Assembly (NCBI RefSeq): GCF_040958095.1 | Contig: NC_091193.1 | Location: forward strand, 19,620,722-19,684,721 | Length of the DNA: 64,000 bases | Direction: 5' to 3' | Origin: Procambarus clarkii | Taxonomy: Eukaryota; Arthropoda; Malacostraca; Decapoda; Cambaridae | Part shown: positions 23,001-38,000 of the stretch, one piece after another | Position numbering within the stretch: position 1 is the stretch's first letter | Layout of the letters: every line of letters begins with the position of its first letter | The notes under the pieces: generated by a model | What the model was told of the DNA's origin: nothing | Databases searched by the model: none | The model's input: the letters and a program-made list of their open reading frames with translations, nothing else | Made by a program: the position numbers and the translations under genes

Positions 23001-26000
23001 AGTAATAAAAATGATGGCAAGTTTCTTGGCCTATTCCTAGACAAGAGACTCAACTTCAGCACCCACATTCAACACATAACTAAGAAAGTCTCTAAGACAG
23101 TTGGTATACTCTCCAAAATCAGATATTATGTTCCTAACTCTGCTCTCCTCTCACTATATTATGCACTAATCTACCCCTATCTTAATTATGGTATCTGTGC
23201 ATGGGGGTCTACCACTGCAAACCACCTTAAGCCCATCATCACACAGCAAAAATCTGCTATCAGAATAATAACTAACTCTGCTTTCAGACAACACTCAGCT
23301 CCCTTGTTTAAATCCCTAAACTTGCTAAATATTAACTCCCTCCACACATTCTCTTGTGTCAACTACATTTACAAAACCCTGTTCTTAAATGCAAATCATG
23401 CTCTGAAACTCTCCCTGGACAGATGTAATAGGACCCATTATCACCACACCAGAAATAAATTTCTCTTTGATATCCCCAGGGTCAAACTTAATCTGTGTAA
23501 ACACTCTATGCAAATTAAGGGACCTAGTCTATGGAACTCACTCCCTAGTGAATTGAAAAACTGTAAAACTTTTGCCTTATTTAAAAGCAAAACCAAAAAG
23601 TACCTAACTTCATCTTCTTAGTTTCCTACACTGAGCTTTAAATTTGCTCTGTACCTAGTGTTACCCAATCTCCTAATTTTTATGTAATATCAAACAACCT
23701 TATCATTGTGTTCATTGCTGTCTTCTTTTATGTGCTAGCCATATGCTGTATTGTGACTACCAATTTTTGTCAACTACCATTCAAGCTGTCATTGCAATCA
23801 ATCTTATATTGTTTCTGCTGTATTGTGCCTACCAATTTGTTGTCAACTACCATTCAAGCTGTCATTGCAATCAATCTTAGCTACCTATGTGCTTTAATAT
23901 ACTGTACCTACAATTTTCTCTCATCTTCTTTTTTTTTTCATTTCATGTAATCTGTTATCATTTTTTTGTCTATAAATTTTGCAAGTATTTACCTCCTTAA
24001 AATTTTCTTAGATTAAGGACCTGCCCGAAACGCTGCGCGTGCTAGTGGCTTTACAAGACTGTAATTACCATATTTGTATCCTCACATTCCTTATGTACAT
24101 TCTTGTATATGCATAAATAAATAAATAAATAAATAAATAAATGTTGACAGCCCTAAGCAGATCTAAACATCTAAACAGTAGATTTACTAGAGACTGCAGA
24201 ACTGATAAGGTCTGACTTGTGGGAGCAGCTATCTAATTTCACACAAATTTTCTGGTTATTTGTACCAGATAATTTGATTTGATATACAGTATTTGATATA
24301 TTGATTTGATATCTTAAGAAGCACATCAACAAACTGGAAAAGGTGCAAAGACATGCTACTAAGTGGCTCCAAGAACTGAAGGGCAAGAGCTACGAGGAGA
24401 GGTTAGAGGCATTAAATATGCCAAAACTAGAAGACAGAAGAAAAAGAGGTGATATGATCACTACATACAAAATAGTAACAGGAATTGATAAAATCGATAG
24501 GGAAGATTTCCTGAGGCCTGGAACTTTAAGAACAAGAGGTCATAGATATAAACTAGCTAAACACAGATGCCGAAGAAATATAAGAAAATTCACTTTCGCA
24601 AACAGAGTGGTAGACGGTTGGAACAAGTTAGGGGAGAAGGTGGTGGAGGCCAAGACCGTCAGTAGTTTCAAAGCGTTATATGACAAAGAGTGCTGGGAAG
24701 ACAGGACACCACGAGCGTAGCTCTCATCCTTTAACTACACTTAGGTAATTGCACTTAGGTAATTACACACACACACAGAGGAACCTCAGTTTTTGAATGC
24801 CCATTTTCAAATTTTTTGGTTCTTGATCTCAATTTCTTCAAAAAAATTTACTCGGTACTCGAGGTTTGCCTTGGTGTTCGAGTTTTTTTATATGCATATG
24901 GGCCAACCGAGCTTGTGGCGCACTTCAGTTTACCAGTATCTTCCACCTAGTGACAACTGCACTTGAATTCTTTGTGAAGAATTTAATTGATTTTGTCCAT
25001 TTTTAGTTTCTGAACATAAACATTCTTATTATATATCACTCCATGGGTTCCAAGAAAGTCAGCGGTAAAGTTCAACCAGCGGAAATTGTTGTGAGGATGA
25101 CAATAGAGGAAAAACAAGAGATCATTCATAGTGAGACAATGTGATGTCTCACAACAGACAAGTGTTAAAATGTAGGGAAAAGCAAGAATTTGTCTATAGT
25201 CAAATTCTTAATAAGACAAGCAAGAAGTGAGCCACAACCACGTCCTAGTGGTATGCCTGCAAATCGTAAAAGAGAGTGTACCCTGGAAATGTCATCACTG
25301 CTGTTAAAATGGAAGGGAACTCCCCTTCCAAACTCTAACAACTCTCCTCCTTCCCCCCTTCCTCACTGTCTTCCATACGCCAACAAAAGTCCTCGATAAA
25401 GGTAAGATATACTTGTACATACTGTAGTACAACATAAAAGTACAGTAGTAGTATGTATAAAATGTTAATATATTTGGGGGTGTGAGATGGATTAATTCAA
25501 GTTACATTATTTCTTATGGGAAAATTCGTTTTGGTTTTCGAACAACAATACCGATTTTCAAACCGTCTCTGGGAATGGATTAAATTCGAAAACAGAGGTA
25601 CCACTGTATATATATTTTGCCTATTATTTATAAGAGAGTAAGTGTGGGGTGTTGTTAGCTATACTCTTAAGGTATGGGATTGAAAGCCGTACCCTACAAC
25701 ACAGCATAGGTAATTACTTAGGAAATTACAGAATGTGCTGCTACCATATTCTATCTGAAAGATTGCAGAGTATAGATAAAAAACTAGCCATAAGTTCATT
25801 TTTTTTTTTTTTTTTGAGGGAAGTGGAGGGGAAGAACCTAAAGGGGTAGCAACTTGGTGCCCTTACAGTACTCTGAGCTTTGGAGTGCGCTTCTTCTCAG
25901 ACCAAGATCTCTATTGATCTGGAGTACAGTATTAATATACTGTATGTCACTCCACAAATTTCCTATCTATAAGAATAATAAAGCTGTCAAGACAGCTGCA

Positions 26001-29000
26001 TAAATGTGCATTTGGTTTTTCTCATAAAAATTATATTTTCACATGATTAAATTATTTTTATTCCACTTGACTGGCCTAGAAACTCCCAATAGGTATAATC
26101 CTGTGGTGTTGAGAATATTTTGAAACCTAATCCCTTAATATTATTTCTCATTCTTTCTGTAAGTAAAGTTCTTGCACAGTTCTGAGTAACAGCCACAATT
26201 TTTTGAGACTTGAGAATTGCACTACTGGTTTCAAAAGACATTATTCACAGCATCTTTATATCAGATATTTGTTTGTAAAATTCAGACTACCTACTGTGTG
26301 TGTAATGTTTTTGACTTTATGCTGATTTGCAGCACAGATATTTACATTATTCCGCAGCAAATTTCCTACTTTCAGTCCAGTTTACTGCGTCTGGGAATTC
26401 ATCTTCACTATAAGCATCCGTCTCATCATCCAACATTTGTCTCAGTGCAGCAGCAATACTACCTGAGTTCTTGGACTCTTCCAATAATGTTTCCTGTACA
26501 CAGAGAAAAGTAAGCCAACAAAATTACATTTACTAGTATGACTAAATATATGTTTGAGAGTTGTCATTGTCTTTAACTGGAATTTCTAGCTAAATGTTTA
26601 GAAATTCAACTAAAGCAACAGCATTGTTGGGATCATTACAATATGAAGTGATGTCAGGTAGCAGCAGCTGGCTTCAACTGACCCCTAGTGCTCATTTCCT
26701 AGGCCTTATCATTACTGATACTGCATTAGTTATAAGCTGTCTAGCAGCCGGGTTCTAGCAATATTAGCAAAATGTGGGTTTCACAACTGTACAGCCAGAC
26801 ACAATTAACTTAATTGCATTGTTAGAATCATGTTAAGAATGATATAATAACTAATAAATCCCAGTGTCCTTAATCCACCTTGTTGCATCATAGCCTTTAG
26901 CTATTTTGTCTAACTGTTTATGCTTACCATTATCATTTTAATTCTCTTGTAATCCAAAAATTATTTTCCTGCCTTTACAGTTCTCTTAATTTTTGCTCCA
27001 AAATGTATATTTTTATTTACTATAATTTGTGGTATTAATAGTTTATATCAGTGCAGTGCAGGTTTAAATAAAGCTTGAGCTTGCGGAAGTTACAGAATTT
27101 CTTTCTGAAAAAGGATTGCATGGACACGACTACACTTACATAATAGTAAAGGAAATCGATAAAATTGATAGGGAAGAATTCCGAGACCTGAAACTTCAAG
27201 AAAATATATTATTTGAGAGGAGTCTTGTAGAAACTGGTAAGAGTAATTATATTATAATGTTTCCATAATTCAGTTATTAGTTCTTGTGAAAATTGTGAAG
27301 TTGTTGTTTAGTCAGAGTTGATTTGTTTTTGCATTGAGGCTGGTAATTTCTCCCCCTGATTCCATGTATGACTAACCATCCTGTGAGGTGGGATTATTAG
27401 ATGAACTTATACAGTAGCTAGTTTTTTATCTACACTGTGTAACCTTTCATAAAGAATATGGTAGCAGCACATTGCTTTGTATACCTAAGCTTGTTAATAG
27501 AAAAAAACAACACATGAGAATATGTGTGTATGTGTGAAGTGAGTGTATGTTTTGCATGTTAAGGACTTAAACAGAGGGGCTGTGTGTTGTCTGAAGACAG
27601 AGTTTGTTATAGTTCTGATAGCAGATTTTTGCTGAGTGATGATAGGCTTGAGGTAATTTGCAGTGGTTGAACTCCATGCACAGATACCATATGTAAGATA
27701 GGGGTAGATTAGTGCATAGTACAGTATAATGAGACACATCCTTATCAGTGGAATCACCTCTGTCAACTTATATTATTACCACAGAGCTGCTTAAGATACT
27801 GGTAAGAGAGGTGCTGGGCAAGATGGAAAGGACAAGGAAGTTTGGTAAGGGGGTGTAAGGGCATTTCATTTACACTCGGTTCCTTATTTTTGTAAATCAA
27901 GTTTTAATTGTTTTTGTTAATATGTAACAAAAATGTGAAAGTGCTAATAATAATATTTTTTTTCAGTCAGAAGTATACATCTATTGAAGAGCTACTGTGT
28001 CCTCCCATAAAAAATGCAAGCAGTGAGACAGTATTGTTCAGAATAACAACTCAAAGTGATGCACCTGTGTTGATAAAATTCATGCTCAAGAATGAGAGCT
28101 ATGTCCTCAAGTAAGTAATATGCATGAGACTATATTCTGATGTAAGTATTATGTAGGTGACCTGTAGTGTGGTGGTCAGCAGAGTCAGCTCATTATCAAA
28201 ATGTTTGGCCACATTTCCTTTAACCCAAGGCTGCTATTCAACTAACAGTAATTAGATACAGTACTTATTTATTAGGTGACTGGTGTGGGTTGCATTCTGG
28301 GGAAGGTCAGTTATAAACCTTAGGGAGAGTTCAATAAGCCTAACAAAATTCCTGTCCCTGACATTGGAAAACCAGAACAATAAACACAGCATCTCTGGAA
28401 ATATATTGCTCTTCTAGTATTACCAAATGAAATATATTCATATTTCAAGTTATTACTTACCCTTGCCGATGACTCCTGTTGGCGTATGGAAGATGGTGAG
28501 GAGGGGGGAGGAGGAGAGGTGTTACTGTTTGGAAGGGAAGTCCCCTTCCATTATAACATCAGGCAGTAAAGATTTTTCTGGAGTGCACTCTCTGGCACGT
28601 CTTGCCTGCCTACCACTAGGTTTTGGTTGTGGCTCACTGCTCGATTTTCTCACAACGAAATGATCCACTGAAGATTTTTTTCCCTTCTTTGGAACACTTG
28701 TCTGTAGTAAGACATCACATTGTCATTTAAATGGTCAGTGCAACGGCCTGCTACAACTTTATCTGGGCAAGTTTTTTCAACAAAACTATGCAGTTCTTCC
28801 CATACTTCACACATTTTCTTAATGAGGAAGGGACATCCTCTATAGACTTTACTCACAACTATTTTCTTAGGTTGAACCTTACCACTGGCTTTCTTGGGAC
28901 CCATATAATAACAACTTTTATGTTCAAATGGCCAAAAATCCAACAAAAACTGTAAATCCTTGTAAAGAATTCAGGTGGGATAGTCACTTGGCGCAAGGCT

Positions 29001-32000
29001 CTGGTAAACTGAGGGGTGATCGCCGTGCCACCACGTGCTAGATCGGCCTGTACACTTATCAACACCCTCGTATTCCAAGGCAACGCTCATATTCTGATGT
29101 AAATTTTCCGAGCAAATCCTGCTTGTAAACAGGAATGCTCATAATCTGAGGTACCACTGTACTTAAGTTCATGAGATGTTCCTGACTTCTATGTGTGACT
29201 CAAGCATTGTTCGTGTTATCAGCACACCAAGAAGTAATTATACAGTATTCATAATTTCTCGGTTGTAAGTTTTGGGATATCTCGCCCATATATAATTTGT
29301 CATCTAATACATGGTATAGTATACAAAATAAATAAAAATGAATAAAATTTTTATTTGGGTATAAAGTATGTACATACATATTGAGTTACAAGCAGAATGT
29401 TGAAATTTTAGATAGAGCTAGTACAGTATATACTATGCCTAAAGCCACTAATATGCACAGCATTTCCAGCAAGATGTGGGGGAAAAAACTTAAAAACCAA
29501 GACTTAAGATTAATCGAGATAAAAAGTATGAATCAAACAGAAGTAGAAAGTTCACCCAAATAGAAACATACACCAATGTTATGGTCACCTCATTGTTAGC
29601 TCTGCTCCTGATGAGAAATTTGAGTGTCGTAGATGTTTTCTGTACAAATCCTGTACAGTAATTAGCATTACTGCAAGTCTTGGTTATGTAGCTTGCTGCA
29701 TGTATTATGGGTGGATAAGCCATTGCTTTGCTTCAGCTTAATTAGTGTATTTACTGATGATGATCTTAGTTCCTCAGTCTCTGCATTTTCTAATGAAAGA
29801 TAAAGGGTATTAGAGATTTGAAGGAAATTGGTGTGTTTTGGCAATCATCCTCAAGAAACTTCTGGTTACTAACTCTAAGAGCTCTGAGAAAGAATCCAGT
29901 CACAATGTCTTGATTCATCTTGTGTCATGGTGAGAGTTGAAATGAATAAATAGTATATAGGAAAGGAAATTATCTTAATATTGTGATCATTAAGACATCA
30001 ATATAATTCCTGGGTGGGACAGAAATTGTTAGGCATGTTTCCTTTTACCTAATGCCTCTGTTCACCTAGAAGTAAATAGGTACTCAAAATTTAGGCAACT
30101 GCTGTGGGGTTGCATCCAGGAGAAGGTCAATAGTCCAATCTGGAGGGACCTTGATACAAGCCTAAAGTGCTGTATAAATATACACAGGCTTTTTGTTCCA
30201 ACAAGGGGAATTATAATGAAACCATTTCATAGTGCTTGGCATTCTTTCTAAGATCAGATATTATGTACCACGCCCTGCCCTGGTGACTCTCTATTACTCC
30301 CTTATCTATCCATATCTCAACTATGGTATTTGTACTTGGGGCTCTACTACCCAAAATCACTTACGTCCTCTAATTACTCAACACAAAGCTGCTATTAGGA
30401 CAATATCCAATTCTGGCCCCAGACATCACTCGGTACCCCTACTCAAATCTCTGAATATGTTAGACATTAAGTCACTGCACATTCTCTCATGTGTATTATA
30501 CATATATAAAACGCTAAACTATAATGCCAATCCTGATCTCAAAAGCTTCATAGAAGGTTGTAACAGAACCCATGAGCACCACACCAGAAATAAATACAGT
30601 TTTGATATTCCTAGAGTACGACTAAATCAAACCAGAAATGCTCTACAAATCAAGGGGCCCAGAATGTGGAATGACCTTCCCAACCATGTTAAAGACTGTA
30701 CCTCTCTCAACCAGTTTAAGTTAAAAACGAAGCTATACCTAATAAATTCCATGTAACCCACCTTACCCCCCTGTTGTCAACCCATGTATATTTTTTGTTT
30801 TTTTGTTTTTCAAATCAACGCTGTTTGAATGTAATTTTCTGTAATAATTTGTAATTGTATTTGTGCTGCTTTTTCAACAATGTTCCCCCCTCTTTTACCT
30901 CTATTTTTTATATGTACTCATCACATCTTTTCTTTTTACCCATTAGTTTTAAGCTGTAGTCATTAATGTTTTTCCTGCCCGAAACGCTTTGCGTAATAGT
31001 GGCTTTAGGCATTGTATGTACTAGCTCTATCTATAAAGCCAACAAACTTTGTAAATCTCTTTATGTATGTACCTTACCTAAATAAAGATTATTATTATTA
31101 TTATTATGGATGATGCTGGAGTATGGTCTGGCTTTGAGAGATTTTAAGTAGCTCTTACATGCAAATCATCATCTGTATATAAAGTCTGTTGTCATCTTTG
31201 TAATGTCATCTACATAAAAATATGAAAATGGAATTAGTGCATCTTTAAGTTTCAATAATATCTGTATTTAAGCCTTAACCAGTTATTTGGATCAAGTGTT
31301 AAAGCAGTTATTCATATTGCTGCCCCATTTTAGTGTGGATATGCATTTCATAAGTCGAATCTATTGTAACACTGTACTTAACACATTTTAACAGTACATA
31401 TACTGTATTAAAAAATATATAAAAGTTTTAGAATAAATGCATCCTTAAATATTTTATATTTATCTTTAGTCCTCTACCAAATGTTTGGATTTAATTCAGT
31501 AAGATAAATATTTTCTTGATGTCTTTTAAAGTAGTTAATGACTTGCAGTCACATATAGTGTGGGCAGTTACTTTAGAGTTTAAAATTATTTATCAAAATA
31601 ATAATACTAGTACTGTAATTCCCATTATTAGGGACAGGAAGCCTGTCATTAGGATTATTGATATCCTCCTTGGCCAACTACTGATCTTTCCCAGAATGCA
31701 ACCCACAATAGTTACCCAACTTCTGGATACCTATTTATAGCTAGGTAAACAAAGGCATCAGATGAAAGGAAATTGAATCCAACTATTTCTGTCCTGTTCG
31801 GGTATTGAACCTGGGTCTCTCGATTGTGAGTTAAGGATGTAGACCACTCTGCTGCAGGCAAATTACTTAAAAAAAATGTTGTTCTTTTAATTTGAAAATA
31901 TTATTTAACATTAAAGATGTTCCGTCACTTCAATATCCTATTTTCAGGAAAGGCAACAATGTGTCAGTAACTTCAACTCCAGTGTCACCTTGGTACAAAC

Positions 32001-35000
32001 TTTATCAGTGGGATGCTTCTGAATCATCAGTCTTGGTCACAGCAGACAGCATAGATGCCAGTGAAGGTGTTTGTTCCATTCTTGCCTTGCAGAATGCACA
32101 GGTAAATTAAGGGATATTTACTGACATAACAAGTAAGCATTTATACTATATGTAATAACATAATGTACTGAACTACTCTAAATCCAATTTAAAAATAAAT
32201 ACATAATTTATATTTGGTAGGTATTTATATGCCTGCCTAGCCAACTGGCATAAATCTCACATATTTTTTTCATTCTAATTAAGACAAGTAGTGACTCTAT
32301 ACCATTCATCTTCAAGTATCACATCAGAAATCTGTATATAATTTGATAAATTCCTTTAATACATACAGTACATGTATGTATGTGTGTAATTACCTAAGTG
32401 TAGTTAAAGGATGAGAGCTATGTTCGCGGTGTCCCGTCTTCCCAGCGCTCTTTATCATATAAAGCTTAGAAACTACTGACGACCTTGGCCTCCACCACCT
32501 TCTCACCTAACTTGTTCCAACCGTCTACCACTCTGTTTGCGAAAGTGACTTTTCTTATATTTCTTCGGCATCTGTGTTTAGTTAGTTTAAATCTATGACC
32601 TCTTGTTCTTGAAGTTCCAGGTCTCAGGAAATCTTCCCTATCAATTTTATCAATTCCTGTTACTATTTTGTATGTAGTGATCATATCACTTTTTTTTTCT
32701 TCTGTCTTCTAGTTTTGGCATATTTGATGCCTCTAACCTCTCCTTGTATCTCTTGTTCTTGAGTTCTGGGAGCCACTTAGTGGGATGTCTTTGCACCTTT
32801 TCCAGTTTGTTGATATGTTTCTTTAGATATGGGCACCATACAACTGCTGCAGAGTCCAGCTTTGGTCTAACAAAAGTCATAAACAATTTCTTTAGTATTT
32901 CCCCATCCATGTACAGTACTTAAAGGCAGTTCTGAAGTTAGAAAGTGCAGCATAGGCCCCCTCGCACAATGTTTTTAATGTGATTCTCAGGTGATAGTTT
33001 TCTATTTAGAACTGCCCCTAGATCTCTTTCTTTATCAGACTTTTTTAAAGATTTCTCACATAATTTATAGGTTGTGTGGGGTCTATGTTTTCCTATTCCA
33101 CATTCCATAACATGGCATTTATTTACATTAAATTCCATTTGCCAAGTGGTGCTCCACAGGGGCCTCGTAGCCTGGTGGATAGCGCGCAGGACTCGTAATT
33201 CTGTGGCGCGGGTTCGATTCCCGCACGAGGCAGAAACAAATGGGCAAAGTTTCTTTCACCCTGAATGCCCCTGTTACCTAGCAGTAAATAGGTACCTGGG
33301 AGTTAGTCAGCTGTCACGGGCTGCTTCCTGGGGGTGGAGGCCTGGTCGAGGACCGGGCCGCGGGGACACTAAAGCCCCGAAATCATCTCAAGATAACCTC
33401 AAGATAACCACATACTTATTCCGTCTAGGTCTTCTTGAAGGGTATGGCAATCATCTAAGTTACTTATCTTTCCTATTATCTTAGCATCATCAGAAAACAT
33501 GTTCCTATAATTCTGTATTCCAACTGGTAGATCATTTATGTAGTCAATGAACATTATCAGTGCAAGAACTGAACCCTGTGGTACCCCGCTTGTGACATTT
33601 CTCCAATCCGATACATTGCCTCTGATTACTACCCTCAATTTTCTATCAGAAAATTTTTCATCCATGTTAGAAGCTTACCTGCCACCCCTCCAATATGTTC
33701 CAGTTTCCAGAACAACCTCTTATGTGGAACTCTGTCAAAAGCCTTTTTTAGGTTCAGATAGATGCAGTCAACCCCAACAATCTCTTTCCTGTAAAATCTT
33801 TGGCTTGATCATAGAATCTGAGTAAATTCGATACACAGGATCTTCTAGATCGAAAACCATACTGACTGCTTGATATTATATCGTTTTTCTCCAGGTGTAT
33901 TACCTACTTAGTTTTAACTATTTTTTCCAATATTTTGACTATTACACGTGTCAATGATACAGGCCTATAATTTAGGGGGTTTTCTCTGCTGCCATTTTTG
34001 TAGATTGGAACTATGTTAGCCTTTTTCCACACATCTGCTACGACTTCTGTACACAGGGATGCCTGAAAAATCAGTTGAAGTGGGATACTGAGCTTAGGTG
34101 CATATTCTCTCAGAACCCATGGTGAAACTCCATCTGGGCCAATTGCTTCGTTCTTACTTAGCTCCTTGAGCATTTTTTCACTTCGTCTCTAGACACCTCT
34201 ATGTGCTCTATGTTGTTCTCTGGAAATCTTATTGTGTCTGGTTCCCTGAAGATTTCATTTTATACAAACACACTTTTGGAACCGATCATTTAGCATTTCA
34301 CATATTTCTTTTTCATTCTCAGTAGTCCTGTTCCCCATTCTCAATCTCTGGATTTTATCCTTAACATGCAGCTTGCTTTTAATAAATTTATAGAAAAGAC
34401 CTAGATCTGATTTACATTTGTCTGCTGTACATTTCTCAAAGTTCCTTTCTGCCTCTCTCCTTACATTTGTGTAATTGTTTCTTGCTTGCTTGTAGTGCTG
34501 GTATGCTTGTGGGTCAGGCCTCTTCCTATATTGAAGTCAATTTCTTGTCTTTTCTCCTCTGGCCCTCTCACAATTTCTGTTGAACCAATCCTGTTTTCTG
34601 GTCCTGCATTTCTGTTTTGGTATGAATGTTTGTGTGCCTTCACTGTATATTTTGCAAAATTTAGCATACATCTCATTTATTTCATTGCCTAGCAACAAGT
34701 CTATCAAATTAAACTCATTAAAAAATCTTAAGTTCCCCATAGTGTCCTCTCTTGAAATCAAGTTTATCAACTATTTCACTGTAGCCATTCTTTTCTAGAT
34801 TATATGGCAAAGCATATTTATTGTCCAACAGGGCCTGATCACTCTTTCCCAAGGGAGGAAGGTACTGGATGTCAAATATCTCTTCTTTCCTGGTACTGGT
34901 ATTAGATCTAGTACTGACAGAACATTCCCTTCCCCTCATTATTGTGGCCTGCTTGACGTGTTAATATATGAATGTCTCCAGAATGAGGTTTACAAATCTG

Positions 35001-38000
35001 CCTGTCCAAATATCCTCGGTTCTCGCTTCGTAGGCCTCCCAGTATATTGCTTTAAAGTTGAAGTCCCTCAGTACCAATAATCGTGACTTATCTTTATCTG
35101 CTTTTACTATAATCTCTCAGGACCATTATGAAGCCCTCTTGTTTCTCATCCAGTTCCTCCTTTGTCCATGTTTTGCTTGCTGGTGGGCTGTAGGCATTTA
35201 CAATTATCAGTTTATCATCTTGACTGCAGACCTGCAATGCCATTATATCAACTCCTCGAGGGTTTTCAAGTATTAACTCTCTTACCTTCAGTTGTTTTTT
35301 CACCAGCACAGCCACTCCTCCTCTTTCCTAGTCTTCCTGTCATGTCTCCAAACTGAGAAGCCCCTTGTGAATACGACTTCATTTGAAATATTTTCTTCAA
35401 GTTTCGTCTCTGTTAATGCGACAATATCTGGGACATTATGCCAAATTATATCTTTCAGCTCCAATATTTATTATCTCACTCCATCTATGTTGGTATATAC
35501 AATTTTCAGGAACACGTTCCTTTTCCCTTTGATCTTTACACCCCCTTGCTGTAATGATTTTGTTGCTTTGTTTTATATACCATTTCACTATCTTTCCCAG
35601 TCCCTAATACTGTAGAAAAAAAGAATTTCTTTCTTCATTACTATTTTCATTTAGACATTTTGCTTCAACAAGGTTCATTTTCAGCTTTTCTTTGTCTTCC
35701 TTTGAGAGGTCTTGTCTTATTGACCAAAATTTGCCATCCTCATCACACTGCAATTTCCTGGCATTTCTAAACACTTCTGTCATGTGTTTCACTCCATTAA
35801 ATGTCACCCTTAAATGTTAACCCAATTTCTATAAATATTAATGATTTTGATATTATTGTTTCTGCCAGCTATTTATGTCTAAGTAGACTGTTTTAAGACT
35901 GTTCAGCTTTCAGTAATCATAGAGTTGAAATACAAACTACATAATTTTTTAATAAAATATAATGGTACAGTATAGTACATACTGTATTTTCTGTGGGGAG
36001 CCCCTTCGGCTCCCTGGAGCTATCAGGCTAATATGCGAATCATTAGACCTGGGCATTTGTCAATGGAGTTCAGATTACCGGGGGCCCACGAGCCAGAACC
36101 TTGCCCCCTCAGAGAGGCACAGGGAGTAATGGCCCAGGAAAACCCCCCCTGTGGTTGGGGGTTTTCCTTATCTGCCATCGACTGGGGTTAGGCACCCAGA
36201 AAGGTAGGCATAACAAAACAAACCCCACATGGTAAGAAAATTGCAACCGAAAACCTAACAGAGAGGTAGAATGCCCTCCAATTATAAGGAAACAAGCAAA
36301 CGTCACACCTTGTAATTGTGCTGCTCTTCCGCACAGTCCTAGAGGGGAGGGGAGCGGCGCGACTGCAAGGTGTGATGTTTGCTTGTTTCCCTGAGATTGG
36401 AGGGAGTTCTGCCTCTCTGTCTGGTTTTCAATTGCAATTTTCTTACCATGTGGGGTTTTTGTTATGCCTATCTTTTTGGGTGCCTAACCCCGGTCAATGG
36501 CATATTAGGAAAACCCCCAACCGCAGGGAGGTTTTCAGGGCCATTGCTCCCTGTGCCTCTCTGAGGAGGCCAGGTTCTGGCTCGTGGTCCTCAGTAGGCT
36601 GAACTCCATTGACTAATGCCCTAGTCTAATGATTTGCATATTAGCCTGATAGCTCCAGGGAGCCTCTGGGGCTCACCCAGAAAATGGTGTTTCATTACAT
36701 TCAACACTGGTTTTTTCTTAGTGCCCTGTGGACACAGATGAGTCTGGACTTAGGTCTGGTCATGGACGGTACCAAACCTTCACTAGTCGGGCTGGAATGA
36801 TTGCACGGAAAGATGAGTTTCCAGATGGTGTACACATTCTTGTCTTGTCCCTACCTGATGATGAACCTTGTACACTAAATATTGCATGTAAGTTTTCTGA
36901 GTTACTCCAAATAGCACTGGATTATCTTATTTATGTTTTAACTCTTAAATGATAATTATAGATATCTTTGGGGAGTTTGGACCTCATTAGCTTCTGGTCA
37001 GGATAGGGGTTCTGTCTCACCAGTTTCTAGGGCAGTAGCATTGTCTTTTGGTTTCAGCTTCACCCCTATTTCGGTGGCATTCTTTTTCATTTCTGAAATT
37101 GGCTGCTCATCAGGCTACTGTATTTTATACTTTCGTGGTTCACCCCTTTAACAGCACCTTCTCCCATGTCTGGTCTCATGATGTTGAACATTTCAAGTTG
37201 TTTCCTGGGGCCTTTGGTGGCTACCTTGTGGCTCCCTAGTGGTGATGCCAAGGATAAACATCCTCATGGCCCAATCTGACCAGGCCTCCTGGTTGGTGGT
37301 TTGGTCTAGGTATAGCTGTCTCTTCTACTTCGCAGGGTTATCGCAGAGTGGTTGAATACTGGGGTGGTTGAATTGATTTTCTCCTTGTGTAGGGTGTCCC
37401 ATCTGTTCCTGGTTTCCAAGAGGGACTCACCGAATATTTGGTTCCTTCTCATTCTCTTGGGTTTGGACAGCTTCATTCCGTATCTTTTCTTCCATTTGAC
37501 CACCTTCAGTAAGGTCTGCATGGTTTAGCAGGTGGATGGATGCTTGGATACTGTCTCTGGTACTTAAGAATGCTTACTGGCACTTTCTTTTTCACCAGAG
37601 TACAGGGACTGGCTAGGGTTTTGCGTGGGGCATTTTTGTTGTGGTTTCAGGGTAATTCTCTTCTATTTGTATCTGGTGCCCAGGATGCTTTTCAGGATGC
37701 AAGTCATGGTCTTTCATCTTCATCTTTTAAGGACATGCAACTTGGTCTACATTGATGACAGACTGTCTGCATGTCTACATGCCAGGAATCTGCAGCCAGA
37801 TTCACGAAGCAGTTATGCAAGTAATTACGAACGTATACGTCTTTCCTCAATCTTTGATGACTTTGGCTACATTTAACAAACAGTTTACAAGCATGAAAAG
37901 TTTCCAATCAACTGTTGATATTGTTATAAACAGTCTTCTGGAGCTTCGGAACTCATTAAGTGTTTAATAATTGTAAACAAGGCCGCTGAAGATTGAAAAA

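Larger units (their letters stand above)
32384..35820 (-). pseudogene. LINE family B, long but decayed copy
   Basis: Read from 35.8 kb downwards, it keeps order but not frame. Endonuclease remnants (35315-35094, [15 protein letters not shown]); [13 protein letters not shown] (34570s); RT finger/palm pieces, [15 protein letters not shown] and [17 protein letters not shown] (34173-33904); [16 protein letters not shown] and a decayed YADD, FSDDAK (33665-33399); then [19 protein letters not shown] and the C-terminal KLEKVQRH...[19 protein letters not shown]... segment. Several frameshifts and stops. The SINE at 33159-33407 splits it. Clade: Jockey/CR1-like, distinct from the LINE at 20.7 kb. Confidence 0.85.
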
